A stretch of 64,000 nucleotides of DNA from Pelagibius sp. CAU 1746 (GTDB lineage: Bacteria; Pseudomonadota; Alphaproteobacteria; Kiloniellales; Kiloniellaceae), in NCBI RefSeq assembly GCF_039839785.1, contig NZ_JBDOQT010000001.1, forward strand, positions 2,108,001 through 2,172,000, read 5' to 3'. The translations under genes and the position numbers were made by a program. Below the pieces are notes generated by a model. The model worked only from the letters and a program-made list of their open reading frames with translations, made no database searches and was not told the DNA's origin. Shown here piece by piece: positions 63,826 through 64,000 of the stretch (position 1 is its first letter; the number at the start of each line of letters is the position of its first letter).

Positions 63826-64000
63826 ATGACCCTGCCCAGCTACGCCGGCTATGCGATCGTGCCTCTGCACCTGCTGGCCGGCGCGCTGTTCTGGCTGATC
63901 CCCGGCCCAGTCTACCACGCGGGCTACTACGCGACCTACGGCGCCATCGCCGTGCTGCTGGCGGCGACGGTGGCCGCCTACGGCTGGCTGGCGGCGGCGC
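63826..64000 (+). CDS. membrane protein, N-terminal part only
   Basis: The window ends after 58 codons. Seen are two hydrophobic helices (about 8-26 and 33-55, VPLHLLAGALFWLIPGPVYH and YGAIAVLLAATVAAYGWL). AAAGGA lies before the ATG. It starts 43 bp after paralogue 2 on the same strand and may belong to that operon. Family not recognised. Confidence 0.6.
   Translation, partial: MTLPSYAGYAIVPLHLLAGALFWLIPGPVYHAGYYATYGAIAVLLAATVAAYGWLAAA

Overview
The window is about 64 kb of GC-rich DNA, densely packed with short gaps. It reads as the chromosome of a free-living alphaproteobacterium, probably of the Rhodospirillales/Kiloniellales type (inference). The grounds are the purC...purS-purQ-purL-bolA-grxD cluster, the DUF1476 (ATP synthase zeta) protein, class II DAHP synthase, a glutathione reductase of the alphaproteobacterial kind, and REP-like CTCGGGcttgaCCCGAG palindromes. 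No rRNA, tRNA, prophage, insertion sequence or CRISPR array was recognised.

Layout. 1-5.7 kb: end of glmS, a FecR-domain protein with a long Gly/Asn repeat tail, a CHASE2-PAS histidine kinase, and three tandem small secreted Cys-rich paralogues. 5.8-16.6 kb: gabD, cfa, gor, a small membrane protein, a GIY-YIG gene bracketed by paired palindromes, cysS, gltX, and a soluble globin-coupled chemoreceptor ending in a PilZ domain. 16.7-21.9 kb: NAD synthesis (nadE, a nicotinate phosphoribosyltransferase) around a SufE protein, then class II DAHP synthase. 22-26 kb: PH-like membrane protein, TetR/SMR efflux pair with a perfect operator-like palindrome, DUF1287 protein, DUF1127 protein divergent from a LysR regulator. 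26-36.5 kb: cimA, a secreted DUF2927-like protein, trmJ, a Trp-rich 735-residue protein, SDR, MarR divergent from two small unknown genes, arfB, DMT transporter, rpsD. 36.6-40.5 kb: cyclophilin-like, CARDB-like, CBS and MBL proteins, then grxD and bolA.

40.6-50.6 kb is a purine region on the minus strand: purC, two tandem SYLF proteins, an isoprenylcysteine-methyltransferase-like membrane protein, purS, a glycolipid-binding-domain gene translationally coupled to purQ, purQ and purL. Nearby are an NRDE protein, DUF1476, a GFA protein and purB. 50.7-64 kb: methyltransferase, radC, a small protein that resembles the N-terminal domain of the chymotrypsin-fold protease next to it, a Dabb protein, map, sfsA, a lipoprotein, a CinA-type protein, pirin, and two large secreted paralogues of unknown function.

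Most of the window is housekeeping metabolism. The parts that look least described are the palindrome-bracketed GIY-YIG unit, the protease with its free-standing prodomain-like partner, the FecR/CHASE2-kinase/secreted-triplet block, the glycolipid-binding gene inside purS-purQ, and the large secreted pair at the right end.
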